From: Halomonas qaidamensis
Lineage (GTDB): Bacteria > Pseudomonadota > Gammaproteobacteria > Pseudomonadales > Halomonadaceae
Direction of reading: 5' to 3'
Assembly: GCF_025917315.1 (NCBI RefSeq)
Contig: NZ_CP080627.1
Coordinates: forward strand, 2,418,001-2,482,000
Length of the DNA: 64,000 bases
The notes under the pieces are model-generated. The model worked only from the letters and a program-made list of their open reading frames with translations, searched no databases and was not told the DNA's origin. Positions 48,446-57,602 of the stretch are shown here, piece after piece (positions within the stretch are counted from its first letter, which is position 1; each line of letters starts with the position of its first letter). The translations under genes were made by a program, and so were the position numbers.

Positions 48446-49720
48446 TCAGCAATGGCTTTTATTCTGGGTTACGTTTGCATAAATTCCCCACAGGGCAGCC
48501 AGTAAAAAAGCATACATCATGACCCCACTGTTATGTGTTAGAAACACTTGGGATAAGCCAAAATCAATATAGGTAACAGGGAGTAACACACCCGCTGTGG
48601 CGATAGAGCGCGTTGTTAAATCGTCAGCCGCTATTTGTTTGCTAAATAGCCGCATAGGGATGATGTACAACGCTAGTAACGCTAGCAAGCCAAGCAACCC
48701 CCGCTTAGCAAAAGCATCAACAAACTCGTTGTGGGCATGGCCATACTGAGATGCTTCTTTATTAATGACGCCCTGCTCTCCTAGCTGGGCCATTGCCTGT
48801 TTATAGCCATTGCTGCCCCAGCCTGTTAGCGGCTTTTCTTGGATCAGTAGTGCAGCGCCTCTCCACATTTCAAACCGGGACCCCAGTGAAGTAGCGCGAT
48901 CCTCTCCTGATACATAAAGGCGTATATCTTGCACCGCTTGTTGCACCCTAACTTCAACACCTGTTTTGGGGATTGAGTACATCGCTATTCCCCCGGCTAA
49001 CATTACCCCTAACGTCAACGCTTTAAAGATAATAGGCAAGTTAGTTCCATACGCGCGGTATAGCACCAACAGTACGATGGGTATTCCAACCCACCCCCCA
49101 CGACTACCTGAGAGCAGAGAAGCTATAATGCCTCCAAAAGCACCAAGTAACAGAAGCGCTACCCACCAATAGCGTTGACGCTGGACAACTGCCCAACCTA
49201 AACCGGCTAAACACAGCACGCCCAGCAACATACTAAGGTTGCCAAACTGAATAACATGGGTGTGACCTTGGGCACGCCATACGCCATCGACTTCTTTCTG
49301 CCATATGGCCCACCCGCCCGCCGCTAACGCGCCTAGCGCCATACCACTCCATAAATATGCCAGCCGGGGGGGATATGCAATGACCCACCACATGGCGGGC
49401 ACAGCGAAAATAAAACGGATAGGCTTATCGATACCTCTACTGCCTTGAGCATCCCACCAGACCTCGGCAAGGCTAACAAGCGCGTAAGCTAATAGCGCGG
49501 CGATTACCCAACGATCTTGGTTTGTGAGCGTTGGCAAACGTCTGGCTAATAGCAGCCCAGTCCCTGATAAAAATAGAACTACCGCGCCTAGCGAGTAACC
49601 GCTAGGTACCACCAACGCCATAGCCCCTAACAAAAAAACTGCCACACTGGTTAACAAGTGTGGTGGGGCACTGAATTTAATTTTAGGGTCGTTGCTTTTT
49701 ACTTGACTGAAAACAGACAT
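48446..49720 (-). CDS. O-antigen ligase/polymerase-family membrane protein (WaaL-like)
   Basis: This 424-residue polytopic protein (ten or more spans) belongs to the Wzy_C superfamily. Marks are SGSRGGWVGIPIVLLVL near the middle and the periplasmic-loop GWGSNGYKQAM followed by YGHAHNEFVDAFAKRGLLGLLALLALY, with the His-Asn typical of WaaL-type ligases. It may ligate glycan to lipid A core, or serve as a second polymerase. The ATG at 49720 follows TTGGAACC; a GTG at 49756 inside galE is less likely. Last gene of the operon, just before the terminator. Confidence 0.82.
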   Translation of the reverse strand: MSVFSQVKSNDPKIKFSAPPHLLTSVAVFLLGAMALVVPSGYSLGAVVLFLSGTGLLLARRLPTLTNQDRWVIAALLAYALVSLAEVWWDAQGSRGIDKPIRFIFAVPAMWWVIAYPPRLAYLWSGMALGALAAGGWAIWQKEVDGVWRAQGHTHVIQFGNLSMLLGVLCLAGLGWAVVQRQRYWWVALLLLGAFGGIIASLLSGSRGGWVGIPIVLLVLYRAYGTNLPIIFKALTLGVMLAGGIAMYSIPKTGVEVRVQQAVQDIRLYVSGEDRATSLGSRFEMWRGAALLIQEKPLTGWGSNGYKQAMAQLGEQGVINKEASQYGHAHNEFVDAFAKRGLLGLLALLALYIIPMRLFSKQIAADDLTTRSIATAGVLLPVTYIDFGLSQVFLTHNSGVMMYAFLLAALWGIYANVTQNKSHC

Positions 49721-49745
49721 TATTTGGTTCCAACAGCTCACAACG

Positions 49746-50750
49746 CTAACTTTCACTGGTCGATGCGACTTGCCATCGCCATGTATCTACCATCATATCT
49801 TTCAGACTTTTTTGTGCTTGCCAGCCTAATTCAAGTCGTGCTTTTTCAGCACTCGCCCAAAAGGCCGCCAAATCACCTTCTCTACGCGGTGCGAATTGAT
49901 AAGGTACTGCTACTCCAGTTGCTTCGACAAAAGCATCCACCATTTCTTTAACAGATACGCCTTTTCCAGTCCCGAGATTATAGTAACTAATACCCGTATC
50001 ACTTAATTTTTTAAGCGCCATGCGATGCCCCTGCGCTAAATCCATCACATGCAAATAGTCGCGCACACAGGTTCCATCTACTGTCGGGTAATCATTGCCA
50101 TAGATTAAAAGCTCTGGGAGTAAGCCTGCAGCTACTTGGCTTATATAAGGCATTAAATTGTTTGGCACCCCTTGTGGGGATTCACCTATGCGTCCGGAAG
50201 GATGTGCACCAATAGGATTAAAATAGCGCAAAATCACAATTGACCACTGCGGGTCACTGACATTCAAATCTTCTAGAATTTTTTCAACAATAGCTTTGGA
50301 AGAGCCATAGGGACTGCAAGAGCTTCCCCTCTCTGTTACTTCCAGATAAGGCGGAGTTGCTTCTAAACCATACACAGTGGCCGATGAGCTAAAAATCAAA
50401 CGCTTTATGCCTGCTTTATTCATCGCATTACAAAGGCATATAGTTCCATAGACATTTGTATCATAATAAGCGAGAGGTTGTACTACGCTTTCGCCGACAG
50501 CTTTAAGGCCTGCACAATGAATCACAGCACTGACATTATGCTTTTTAAATATGGACGTTAGTAACGCGCTATCTCGAACATCCCCTTGATAAAATAGCGC
50601 CTGCTTCTTAGTGATCAATTTAATACGATTAATGACGGACTGGTCGCTGTTTGAAAGGTTATCTATGATAACAACTTGATGACCTGCCTCAAGCAGCTCC
50701 ACAACGATATGTGAACCAATATAGCCGGCACCACCTGTTACTAAAATCAT
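49746..50750 (-). CDS. galE: UDP-glucose 4-epimerase, second copy
   Basis: The 334-residue SDR has ILVTGGAGYIGSHIVVEL, FSSSATVYGLE with the catalytic Ser, SPYGSSKAIVE with Tyr and Lys, RYFNPIGAHPSGRIGE and DYPTVDGTCVRDYLHVMDLA. It has the GalE N-terminus and length, and differs clearly from the copy at 22497-23486. It lies between the initiating transferase and the ligase-like gene, so it probably supplies UDP-Gal or UDP-GalNAc for the Wzy-made repeat. Confidence 0.94.
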   Translation of the reverse strand: MILVTGGAGYIGSHIVVELLEAGHQVVIIDNLSNSDQSVINRIKLITKKQALFYQGDVRDSALLTSIFKKHNVSAVIHCAGLKAVGESVVQPLAYYDTNVYGTICLCNAMNKAGIKRLIFSSSATVYGLEATPPYLEVTERGSSCSPYGSSKAIVEKILEDLNVSDPQWSIVILRYFNPIGAHPSGRIGESPQGVPNNLMPYISQVAAGLLPELLIYGNDYPTVDGTCVRDYLHVMDLAQGHRMALKKLSDTGISYYNLGTGKGVSVKEMVDAFVEATGVAVPYQFAPRREGDLAAFWASAEKARLELGWQAQKSLKDMMVDTWRWQVASTSES

Positions 50751-50762
50751 ATATTGTCTTAA

Positions 50763-52151
50763 TCAGTAAGCATTTGCATGCTTAAAGCCTTTAAAAACAG
50801 TCATCACAATGATTTTCAAATCTAGCCATAATGACCAGTTATCAATGTACCAAAGATCGTATTCGACGCGCCGCTCCATTTTTTGCAGCGTATCAGTTTC
50901 ACCGCGCAAGCCATTCACCTGTGCCCAGCCAGTAATACCTGGCTTCACTTTATGGCGTCGCATGTAAGATTCGACTAGTTCTTTATATTGCTCATTATGG
51001 GCCAGAGCGTGTGGGCGTGGGCCTACTATCGACATTCTTCCCTGAAGTACATTATAAAATTGCGGTAGTTCATCTAGGGAAGTACGACGTAGGAAGGCAC
51101 CTACTTTGGTGATACGGCTATCATTCTTTTTCGCCTGCGTTACTTTTCCATCGTTTTCATCGTGCACATACATAGAGCGAAATTTATAGACTTTAAAACG
51201 ACGTCCGTTAGATCCCTCTCGGTACTGCTTAAACAGAATAGGACCAGGAGACGTCACTTTAATTGCCAAGGCAATCATGATACATACCGGCAAAATTAGC
51301 AGTGAGATCAACGCGCCGATCAAAATATCTTCCGATCGCTTAATGAATCGCGACATACCGCTCATAGGAGAAACGCTAAGATCTATAGCGTAATGTCCCG
51401 CTACTTCTGACATACGATGATTAAGAAGGTGCATATCCTGAAATGCAGGAATAAAGCGAACTTCTGCGGTGTGATTGCGTAGCGCGTAAAATAATGTACG
51501 TACAGTATTGCCCATTTCTAGTGGAACACAAATCCATACTTCCCGGGCATGAGACTCATCGATACGGCGTGCTATACGTTCGATACAAGCTTCATTTATA
51601 GGCGTTTTAATGCGTTCAACACCAGCGATAGTATGCCCTTCCCAGGAAGCACTGCGAATGCCCTTAGCCACATCAAGCACATTCTGGCTTGGCCCCACTA
51701 AAAATACAGGACGCCTAGCGCCGCCGCGCAAGCGCACATGCTGTAATCCAAGCTGAACTAGCGAGCGAATTCCACCAGCCATTAAAAATGAGAGCGCTAA
51801 CGTTAAACCAACCCAAAATCGAGAGTAACGCTCTGCAGCATGGGCAAAGTAAATAAGCGATGCAGCCGTAATACCCACTGCCACCCACACTATCAATAAG
51901 TTACCGATCATTTGCAGTATAGACGTAACACGCCAAGCACGATAGCTATTGGCCATGCTGTTAATAACAAGCACTAACAACGCCATACAGATCAGTGCCA
52001 ACATGTAGCGTTCGTGCAACACAAATGTGTTAAAACGAGCGTAGTAGGCAATAAATCCGCTTAAAAATATTGATAGAACATCCAACCCTGGAAGCACTAT
52101 TTGCGGGGGATAACGGTCAGAAAAAATCATTGATAGTTGTTTTTTCTTCAC
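50763..52151 (-). CDS. Undecaprenyl-phosphate sugar phosphotransferase (WcaJ/WbaP family)
   Basis: The 462-residue polyprenyl-phosphate hexose-1-P transferase has N-terminal TM spans within about 18-125, a CoA-binding-like Rossmann part at about 145-260, another TM near 275-297 (IGALISLLILPVCIMIALAI), and the catalytic C-terminal bacterial sugar transferase domain (GPILFKQYREGSNGRRFKVYKFRSM, LRRTSLDELPQFYNVLQGRMSIVGPRP, KPGITGWAQVNGLRGET). It starts each repeat unit by putting the first sugar phosphate, probably glucose or galactose, on undecaprenyl phosphate. Start is GTG 52151; ATG 52130 is possible. Confidence 0.93.
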   Translation of the reverse strand: MKKKQLSMIFSDRYPPQIVLPGLDVLSIFLSGFIAYYARFNTFVLHERYMLALICMALLVLVINSMANSYRAWRVTSILQMIGNLLIVWVAVGITAASLIYFAHAAERYSRFWVGLTLALSFLMAGGIRSLVQLGLQHVRLRGGARRPVFLVGPSQNVLDVAKGIRSASWEGHTIAGVERIKTPINEACIERIARRIDESHAREVWICVPLEMGNTVRTLFYALRNHTAEVRFIPAFQDMHLLNHRMSEVAGHYAIDLSVSPMSGMSRFIKRSEDILIGALISLLILPVCIMIALAIKVTSPGPILFKQYREGSNGRRFKVYKFRSMYVHDENDGKVTQAKKNDSRITKVGAFLRRTSLDELPQFYNVLQGRMSIVGPRPHALAHNEQYKELVESYMRRHKVKPGITGWAQVNGLRGETDTLQKMERRVEYDLWYIDNWSLWLDLKIIVMTVFKGFKHANAY

Positions 52152-52214
52152 ACTTCTAACTCCACTATAAAACCGTCATATTTAATTATAAGCCAATCTA
52201 AAAAAACTACTCAG

Positions 52215-52928
52215 CTAAAATTTTTTACACTTAAAAGAAAGAAGATCATATATAAAAACTATAAAGAAAAGAGGATAGTAAATAAAATACCGCTTTATCA
52301 ATTTAGGTTCATCGTACATTCGATATAGCCAACGTAAATTCAAGCGATCTGCCCACGCAGGGTAATAATTTACACCACTGCTGGCTGTTTGATGAAGAAA
52401 GCCACCGCAAGTGAACGCTGTGCCCTTCCAGCCAGTTGCTTTTAGATCAGCAATAAAACGCTCCTGGGCAGGAGCGCCCATTCCAACCACCACAATGTCA
52501 GGCGCTAATTCATAAAGCTCGCGTAAAAAATTTTCTCGTTCAACTGGCGTGTCAAAAAAGCCATGCCGAAGTCCTGCAAATTTTAAGCCTGGATATAACG
52601 CTTTAAATGATAAACTTGCTTTCTCTACGACTCCTGGTTCTGAGCCAATGATATAAATTGATAGTTTTTTTTGCTGAGCATAATGAAATATACGAGGGGC
52701 AAGTGAAGTCATATCAAAACTAACACGTTCAAATTTCTTACCTGTTAGCTGCATTGCTTTAGCAAACAAAATACCATCACAGTAGAAACTGTCTATCTTA
52801 TTATATAACTCTAGCTCTTTACGCATGATAAGATACGAGTAGGGATTTAGAAAGCTAACCAAGCGAGCAGCTTCTTTTCTTTCCATTACATCGTCTGAAA
52901 AATGGTTTTTTACTTTATTTATTAACAT
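52215..52928 (-). CDS. WecG/TagA/CpsF-family glycosyltransferase
   Basis: The protein has 237 residues from the ATG at 52928, which overlaps the end of wzy and follows GTGAG. The GT26 core shows DGILFAKAMQLTGKKFERVSFDM, IYIIGSEPGVVEKA, FAGLRHGFF, PDIVVVGMGAPAQERFIAD and TCGGFLHQTA. WecG transfers ManNAcA and TagA transfers ManNAc to lipid-linked GlcNAc. With wecB/wecC present in the window, ManNAcA transfer is possible but unproved. A short hydrophobic C-terminal segment (YFIYYPLFFIVFIYDLL) may anchor it to the membrane. Confidence 0.88.
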   Translation of the reverse strand: MLINKVKNHFSDDVMERKEAARLVSFLNPYSYLIMRKELELYNKIDSFYCDGILFAKAMQLTGKKFERVSFDMTSLAPRIFHYAQQKKLSIYIIGSEPGVVEKASLSFKALYPGLKFAGLRHGFFDTPVERENFLRELYELAPDIVVVGMGAPAQERFIADLKATGWKGTAFTCGGFLHQTASSGVNYYPAWADRLNLRWLYRMYDEPKLIKRYFIYYPLFFIVFIYDLLSFKCKKF

Positions 52929-52932
52929 AAAA

Positions 52933-54219
52933 CTACTCACAATAGGTACACTTAGCCACAAACTCTCTTGTCACAACAACTGCACTGACAAAAAAGAGCA
53001 GTGTAGAAAAATCATTATACTGAAGAAATGTATTAATAAAAAACGACGATACCAACAGCAGTGTCAAACTAGCTAGCAGTGGTAAAAAAATATCAAATTT
53101 AGCATAACAAATAAAATTGAATGCGGTTTTCGATGATAAAATATAGAGCCTTGCTAGAACAACGAAATAAACAGCTAAATAGAGCATTAACCCTAGAATA
53201 CCTAATTCAACAAAAATCTGAATATAGGCATTATGAAAATGTGGCACATTATAGTTGACAAATTGAGGAATTGTTTGAGCATAATCTGCAGCATGCTCCG
53301 TTCCCATATATCCCTGATACCCCCAACCTAACAAAACATTTTGCAGTGCGACCTCTATACCCCAGCCCCATAGCAATGTCCTACCTGTAAGGGTCGGATC
53401 ACGCCCCAATAGAGACAACAACTGCTCACCTGCTAAGATAAACGTCAACACTGCTGTCAGAGGTACTAACAATACAATTGCAATAAATACCCCTAAACTG
53501 AATCGATAATAAAGCATCGATTTAATACAGCTGTAGATAACAACACCTATAACAAGTAAACCAATAGCAGCCGAAGAACCTGATAATATAGAAAAAATAG
53601 CAAACATAGTACAACCTGCTATGCGTCCTACTCCCCGCTTTAGCGACATGCAAAGCAAAAACCCAAACACAGCATATAATCCAGCCGTTATTTTATGGTT
53701 AAACAAGCCGCGCAGAGGCTGGGTCCCCAATAACGTTTCACGTCCATGCGGATCATAATACAGAACACCAGAATACCCCATTATATATAACACAACACTA
53801 CACGCTACCATTATAAAAATAGCGCGATAAATGATAGTTACTACACGAGATATCGGGTATTCATTTACTAACCAAACACAAAATAAAAAATTAAGTGCTA
53901 ATACGCCAGCATAAGAAATTGTATTAACAGCATCACTACTCCACAAAAAAGAAACTATACTTAACAACACTATCGCCAATAAGCTTATAAATAGAATATT
54001 CCATTTTTTTAACACTGCTCCAGGCCTTAGCACTAAGAAAAAAAGTGTCAAGAGGTATAGCGCTAACCATGAGAAAAGGAATGAACTAGATATTTCGTCA
54101 GTATCCTCTAACCTAGGGTATGGGATAAGCAAGTTCGCTAAAAGCCCCATTGTAGAGGCAATATACACAAGTGCAAAAATAGCTTTAAACAATTCAAAAA
54201 ATTTATGTAACGACAACAT
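52933..54219 (-). CDS. wzy: Polysaccharide polymerase (Wzy)
   Basis: This is a polytopic protein of 428 residues with about 11-12 predicted spans, including LALYLLTLFFLVL, WNILFISLLAIVLLSIVSFLW and VFIAIVLLVPLTAVLTFIL. A large periplasmic loop near residues 285-330 carries GWGYQGYMG and NVPHFHNAYIQIFVELGILGLMLYL. The HNAYIQ-like motif marks the Wzy_C/O-antigen polymerase superfamily. It should join repeat units in the periplasm. The start shares one base with the GT2 stop upstream. AT-rich, typical of wzy genes. Confidence 0.85.
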   Translation of the reverse strand: MLSLHKFFELFKAIFALVYIASTMGLLANLLIPYPRLEDTDEISSSFLFSWLALYLLTLFFLVLRPGAVLKKWNILFISLLAIVLLSIVSFLWSSDAVNTISYAGVLALNFLFCVWLVNEYPISRVVTIIYRAIFIMVACSVVLYIMGYSGVLYYDPHGRETLLGTQPLRGLFNHKITAGLYAVFGFLLCMSLKRGVGRIAGCTMFAIFSILSGSSAAIGLLVIGVVIYSCIKSMLYYRFSLGVFIAIVLLVPLTAVLTFILAGEQLLSLLGRDPTLTGRTLLWGWGIEVALQNVLLGWGYQGYMGTEHAADYAQTIPQFVNYNVPHFHNAYIQIFVELGILGLMLYLAVYFVVLARLYILSSKTAFNFICYAKFDIFLPLLASLTLLLVSSFFINTFLQYNDFSTLLFFVSAVVVTREFVAKCTYCE

Positions 54220-55172
54220 CAGCTATTACCAGCTCGTTTACTAGCAAATGTTGTTAATAATTTTTTATATACTCTATAAACGCCATTCATCAAAAACGAG
54301 GGTATTATAAAAAGAATTAAAAACATTAGCTTCTTTTTTATAGAAATATTTGATAAATCACTTATTGCTTTAATCTCTTTAACTGCTTTTAGCTTTTCTC
54401 CCGACCTTAGTAATTTCAGCACCACAAAATAAAAGTAAAAATTATCAAATGCCTCAGGCGTTATTCGATATTTATTTTCAATAATCCATTTACTTGAATA
54501 TTCAGCCGACTCTCCTTTGTCAGTTGGTCTTGTCGATGACCCCCAGTAAATTGCAGTGCCTTGCACATCAACCATATTAAATTCAAAACCAGCTTCATAA
54601 AGTGATAAACAAAGGTCGTAATCTTGATGACGTTTATAACTTTCATTAAAACCAATATCATCGAAAAAAAACTTTGGGATTGCAAGAGTAGAAGTCTGCA
54701 TTATCTCAAAATCATTAAATAGATAATTTGATATGTCCTCTTCTTTTCCTAAGGGCCTGGAAGGCACAATTTTTTCAAGTTTATCATCAAACCACACTTG
54801 CGCTTTATTATAAAAAACAGCTTTTGGATTATTTACTTTCTCAATGCTAGTTTTAATGGCGTTAAGCTTTCCAGCTAGAAAAACATCATCTGAATCTAAC
54901 AGCAATACCCACTGCGCTTTAGCTGCCTTGCCTCCTTGGTTTCTAGTCTGTGCAGCATTGGACTTAAAATCATTTCTTATAATTGATACTTTATCTGAAT
55001 CAAGAGCGGCAATAGCATCAGATATTTCTTGGATATTATCACTAAAATCATCAACTATAATAACTTCTTCAACAAGATCTCCTTGTGAAAGTGCACTTTT
55101 CACTGCGCGAACAAGCTCTTCTACTCTTTTATAATTAGGAATGACCACGGAAAAAAAGCTAATGTTATTCAT
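54219..55172 (-). CDS. GT2-family glycosyltransferase
   Basis: The 317-residue protein has FFSVVIPNYKRVEELVRAVKSAL at the N-terminus, VEEVIIVDDFSDN, NQGGKAAKAQWVLLLDSDDVFLAGKL with the Asp-Ser-Asp-Asp metal site (about residue 93), and a C-terminal amphipathic segment ending in a hydrophobic stretch (LMFLILFIIPSFLMNGVY). It adds a sugar to the lipid-linked repeat at the inner leaflet. The acceptor and donor are unknown. AT-rich, as its neighbours. Confidence 0.9.
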   Translation of the reverse strand: MNNISFFSVVIPNYKRVEELVRAVKSALSQGDLVEEVIIVDDFSDNIQEISDAIAALDSDKVSIIRNDFKSNAAQTRNQGGKAAKAQWVLLLDSDDVFLAGKLNAIKTSIEKVNNPKAVFYNKAQVWFDDKLEKIVPSRPLGKEEDISNYLFNDFEIMQTSTLAIPKFFFDDIGFNESYKRHQDYDLCLSLYEAGFEFNMVDVQGTAIYWGSSTRPTDKGESAEYSSKWIIENKYRITPEAFDNFYFYFVVLKLLRSGEKLKAVKEIKAISDLSNISIKKKLMFLILFIIPSFLMNGVYRVYKKLLTTFASKRAGNS

Positions 55173-55177
55173 ATTTT

Positions 55178-56245
55178 TTACTTATCAAAGAAATTTAAAA
55201 TTTTATTTTTCTGTTGCTCAAACGCCAACTCTAATTTATCTTCAATAATCGTCCTATTTTCCTCTACAAATATTAAATGTTTGACAATATCATCTTTACT
55301 ATTTACATCAAAAATTAAATCACCTAGATTAGCAGCATCAAAAATACCTGTTATTTTGATGTGTTTATCTTTATCAATTATAGGAATTGGTATTGCGCCT
55401 TTCGAGGCAGCAAAAAGAAGAACATGCAACCTGTTACTTAACACGTAACTTGCTTTGCTATATGTATCAAAAATTTTAGAACCATCATCAAGGCTATCAA
55501 AAATGACATGCTTAACATTACTATCAATTTTATCTGCTAGCGCTTGATTATGCGGAGCATCACTAGTCACTTGTGAAACCGCTAACATAGGCTTGCCTTT
55601 GAAGTGGCTAGCAGCAGCAATTAAAGTAGGAGCTAGTTCTAGGTTTTCAGTATCATCTGATAACGTTTTTTCCCGAAAACTAATAATAACCGGACCTTCA
55701 TGATGACTTGCTGGTGATTTATCCTTTTCCAGCAGGAAAGCCATATCAGGACAATATTCTAGATTCTTAATTCCTATTTTTTTAGCATAACTAATTGAGA
55801 TATATTCACGAGCAGTATAAGCCTTGAAAAAAAGTGACTGGAGCCGTTCTATTTTTCCAGATATTGGCCTATAAGGGCCTAGGGAGGCGCCTAACCGTGA
55901 AATCTTCACGCCGGAGAACTTCATTAAAATATAGCAGAAAAGAGTTATCGTTTTTTTTACTACACCGCCATCATTACCGTAAAAATGACCTGGCTTAAGA
56001 TAGAATGAGACTTTTTCCCCTTTCAAAGATAAAAATAGCATAGACAACACATAAAGCGGATAGGACTTTTCAGTTTTCGAAGAATTAACAGACTCCAACA
56101 TGCCACGATAATTGCTAGAGCAGCCTCGAATATTTATATTTAAGCTACCTCTATTTGATAGCTCTTTAAGTAGTAACGTATTGATGACTAAATCCCCTAG
56201 ATTGTCAGCCTGGGTATTAGCAACATAAAAAATGTGATGAGACAT
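55178..56245 (-). CDS. Polysaccharide pyruvyltransferase-family protein
   Basis: The 355-residue soluble protein has YVANTQADNLGDLVINTLLLKELS at the N-terminus, then KISRLGASLGPYRPI, ARE..SISYAKKIGIKNLEYCPDMAFLL, IISFREKTL, and SKASYVLSNRLHVLLFAASKGAIPIPIIDKDKHIKITGIF. These are the blocks of the PS_pyruv_trans (WcaK/CsaB) family. It would transfer pyruvate from PEP to form a ketal on a sugar, adding negative charge. Five bp separate it from the GT2 downstream. Confidence 0.88.
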   Translation of the reverse strand: MSHHIFYVANTQADNLGDLVINTLLLKELSNRGSLNINIRGCSSNYRGMLESVNSSKTEKSYPLYVLSMLFLSLKGEKVSFYLKPGHFYGNDGGVVKKTITLFCYILMKFSGVKISRLGASLGPYRPISGKIERLQSLFFKAYTAREYISISYAKKIGIKNLEYCPDMAFLLEKDKSPASHHEGPVIISFREKTLSDDTENLELAPTLIAAASHFKGKPMLAVSQVTSDAPHNQALADKIDSNVKHVIFDSLDDGSKIFDTYSKASYVLSNRLHVLLFAASKGAIPIPIIDKDKHIKITGIFDAANLGDLIFDVNSKDDIVKHLIFVEENRTIIEDKLELAFEQQKNKILNFFDK

Positions 56246-56272
56246 TAAAAGTACCTTAAAAATTATTAACAG

Positions 56273-57601
56273 CTAGCCTTTTATATAACTATCAAAGTCT
56301 GCTAAAAAAACAGTTCTACAACCTTGGTGGCACCCATTGAAAATTAGCCAGCGTCCACATTTGCTCCATGCAGGATGAGGATCAACTCTCCACTCTTGAT
56401 TACTACCTGAGTATTCAGGCAGCACATCAATTTGCACTAAATTCTCAGATTTATTTTTCAAAGTATCAATGACTCTAATCGGCACATGACGCCCATCTTT
56501 AGAGAGCACTTCACTTGGATAAGCATCTGTGATGATAAATCGTTGCGAAGGATCCATTGTTGGATGTCCTGAACCTATATGACTCGGTGCAAGCGTCTCT
56601 TTATGAATACCATCTGCCGTTATTTTAACAAATTTCAATGCAAACTGAGGAACAAAAAAACGCTGCCCCAGTTTTTGGGCTATTTTCTCTAAAGCTCTGA
56701 CAGCTTTAGTTAAGTACACATTTTTACGTGGTGATATCAAGTTCATAATCACTGAATTCGAATCTGGACACCATGTTGGGTGGTGGCCACCTGCCCATTC
56801 ACTCGGCGAAACGACCAAACAAATATCGGACCCATCAGCATTGAATGTTATTAAGTAGTTTTTTGTTCTCGACCGCCCTTCTGCTGATCCGTTAGGCATC
56901 CAGCGTAGTATAAACATAATCTTTTTATCATCTGGGCTGTACTTTGCGTGAAAGCCATAACACCCACCATTCTCTAGATCTAGCTCCTTAAAATCTTTCT
57001 CTAGCGCAGTATATATATCGTAAAAGCTAAGTAATAGATGTGTCTTCTTGCTTTCAGTAGATGTGACATACAAACCATCATCTTTTGGAAAGCCAACATT
57101 ATATTTTCTAGATGAGGGGGGAATATGTGTACCGTACCCGGGTTGTACTCTATTAATGCGATTCAAACAGGGAGATATAAAATGCTCACCACTATTCTTT
57201 ACGAAATAAACTGAGCCTGTATAAGCTTTCTCTGAATCAGTGCTTAACGAATATTTGACTGCATATGGAGACCAATTTTCTGTATCCATTCTATTAAAGA
57301 ATAGATCATCATCTGTAGCCCCCCACTGTACGTGTGCACCAACCTGCGTGTCCCATGCCTGAGTCAATGTGCGATATATATACTCGCCACTTGATAACTC
57401 AATAATACACACATTAGCATAATCGCCATGCTTAGGCATTGATGTGTCTGACGTGAACTCTGTCACTGCTAAAAAGCGGCCACTTGGGCTTATTGCAGAT
57501 GTGTCATAAAAACGATGTATTGAAGGTTTTTTTGTATCAAGCGGTGCGTAAATAGGTACGATTGACTCGACACTTTTATATCTAAATTCAGCGGAAACCA
57601 T
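56273..57601 (-). CDS. Beta-propeller protein resembling oligogalacturonate lyase (PL22-like)
   Basis: The 442-residue protein has no signal peptide or TM. It shows repeated propeller blades: ISPSGRFLAVTEF, VQWGATDDDLFFNRM, YSPDDKKIMFILRW, GGHHPTWCPDSNSVIMN (about residue 270), GSGHPTMDPSQRFIITDAY and HPAWSKCGRWLIFNGCHQGCR (about 417). The blade sequence and the GGHHPTW/DPHPAW His positions recall oligogalacturonate lyase, which uses His and metal on a seven-bladed propeller. In a cytoplasmic protein between Wzx and a pyruvyltransferase, it might instead bind or edit lipid-linked repeats. Assignment is moderate. Confidence 0.6.
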   Translation of the reverse strand: MVSAEFRYKSVESIVPIYAPLDTKKPSIHRFYDTSAISPSGRFLAVTEFTSDTSMPKHGDYANVCIIELSSGEYIYRTLTQAWDTQVGAHVQWGATDDDLFFNRMDTENWSPYAVKYSLSTDSEKAYTGSVYFVKNSGEHFISPCLNRINRVQPGYGTHIPPSSRKYNVGFPKDDGLYVTSTESKKTHLLLSFYDIYTALEKDFKELDLENGGCYGFHAKYSPDDKKIMFILRWMPNGSAEGRSRTKNYLITFNADGSDICLVVSPSEWAGGHHPTWCPDSNSVIMNLISPRKNVYLTKAVRALEKIAQKLGQRFFVPQFALKFVKITADGIHKETLAPSHIGSGHPTMDPSQRFIITDAYPSEVLSKDGRHVPIRVIDTLKNKSENLVQIDVLPEYSGSNQEWRVDPHPAWSKCGRWLIFNGCHQGCRTVFLADFDSYIKG

Positions 57602-57602
57602 A

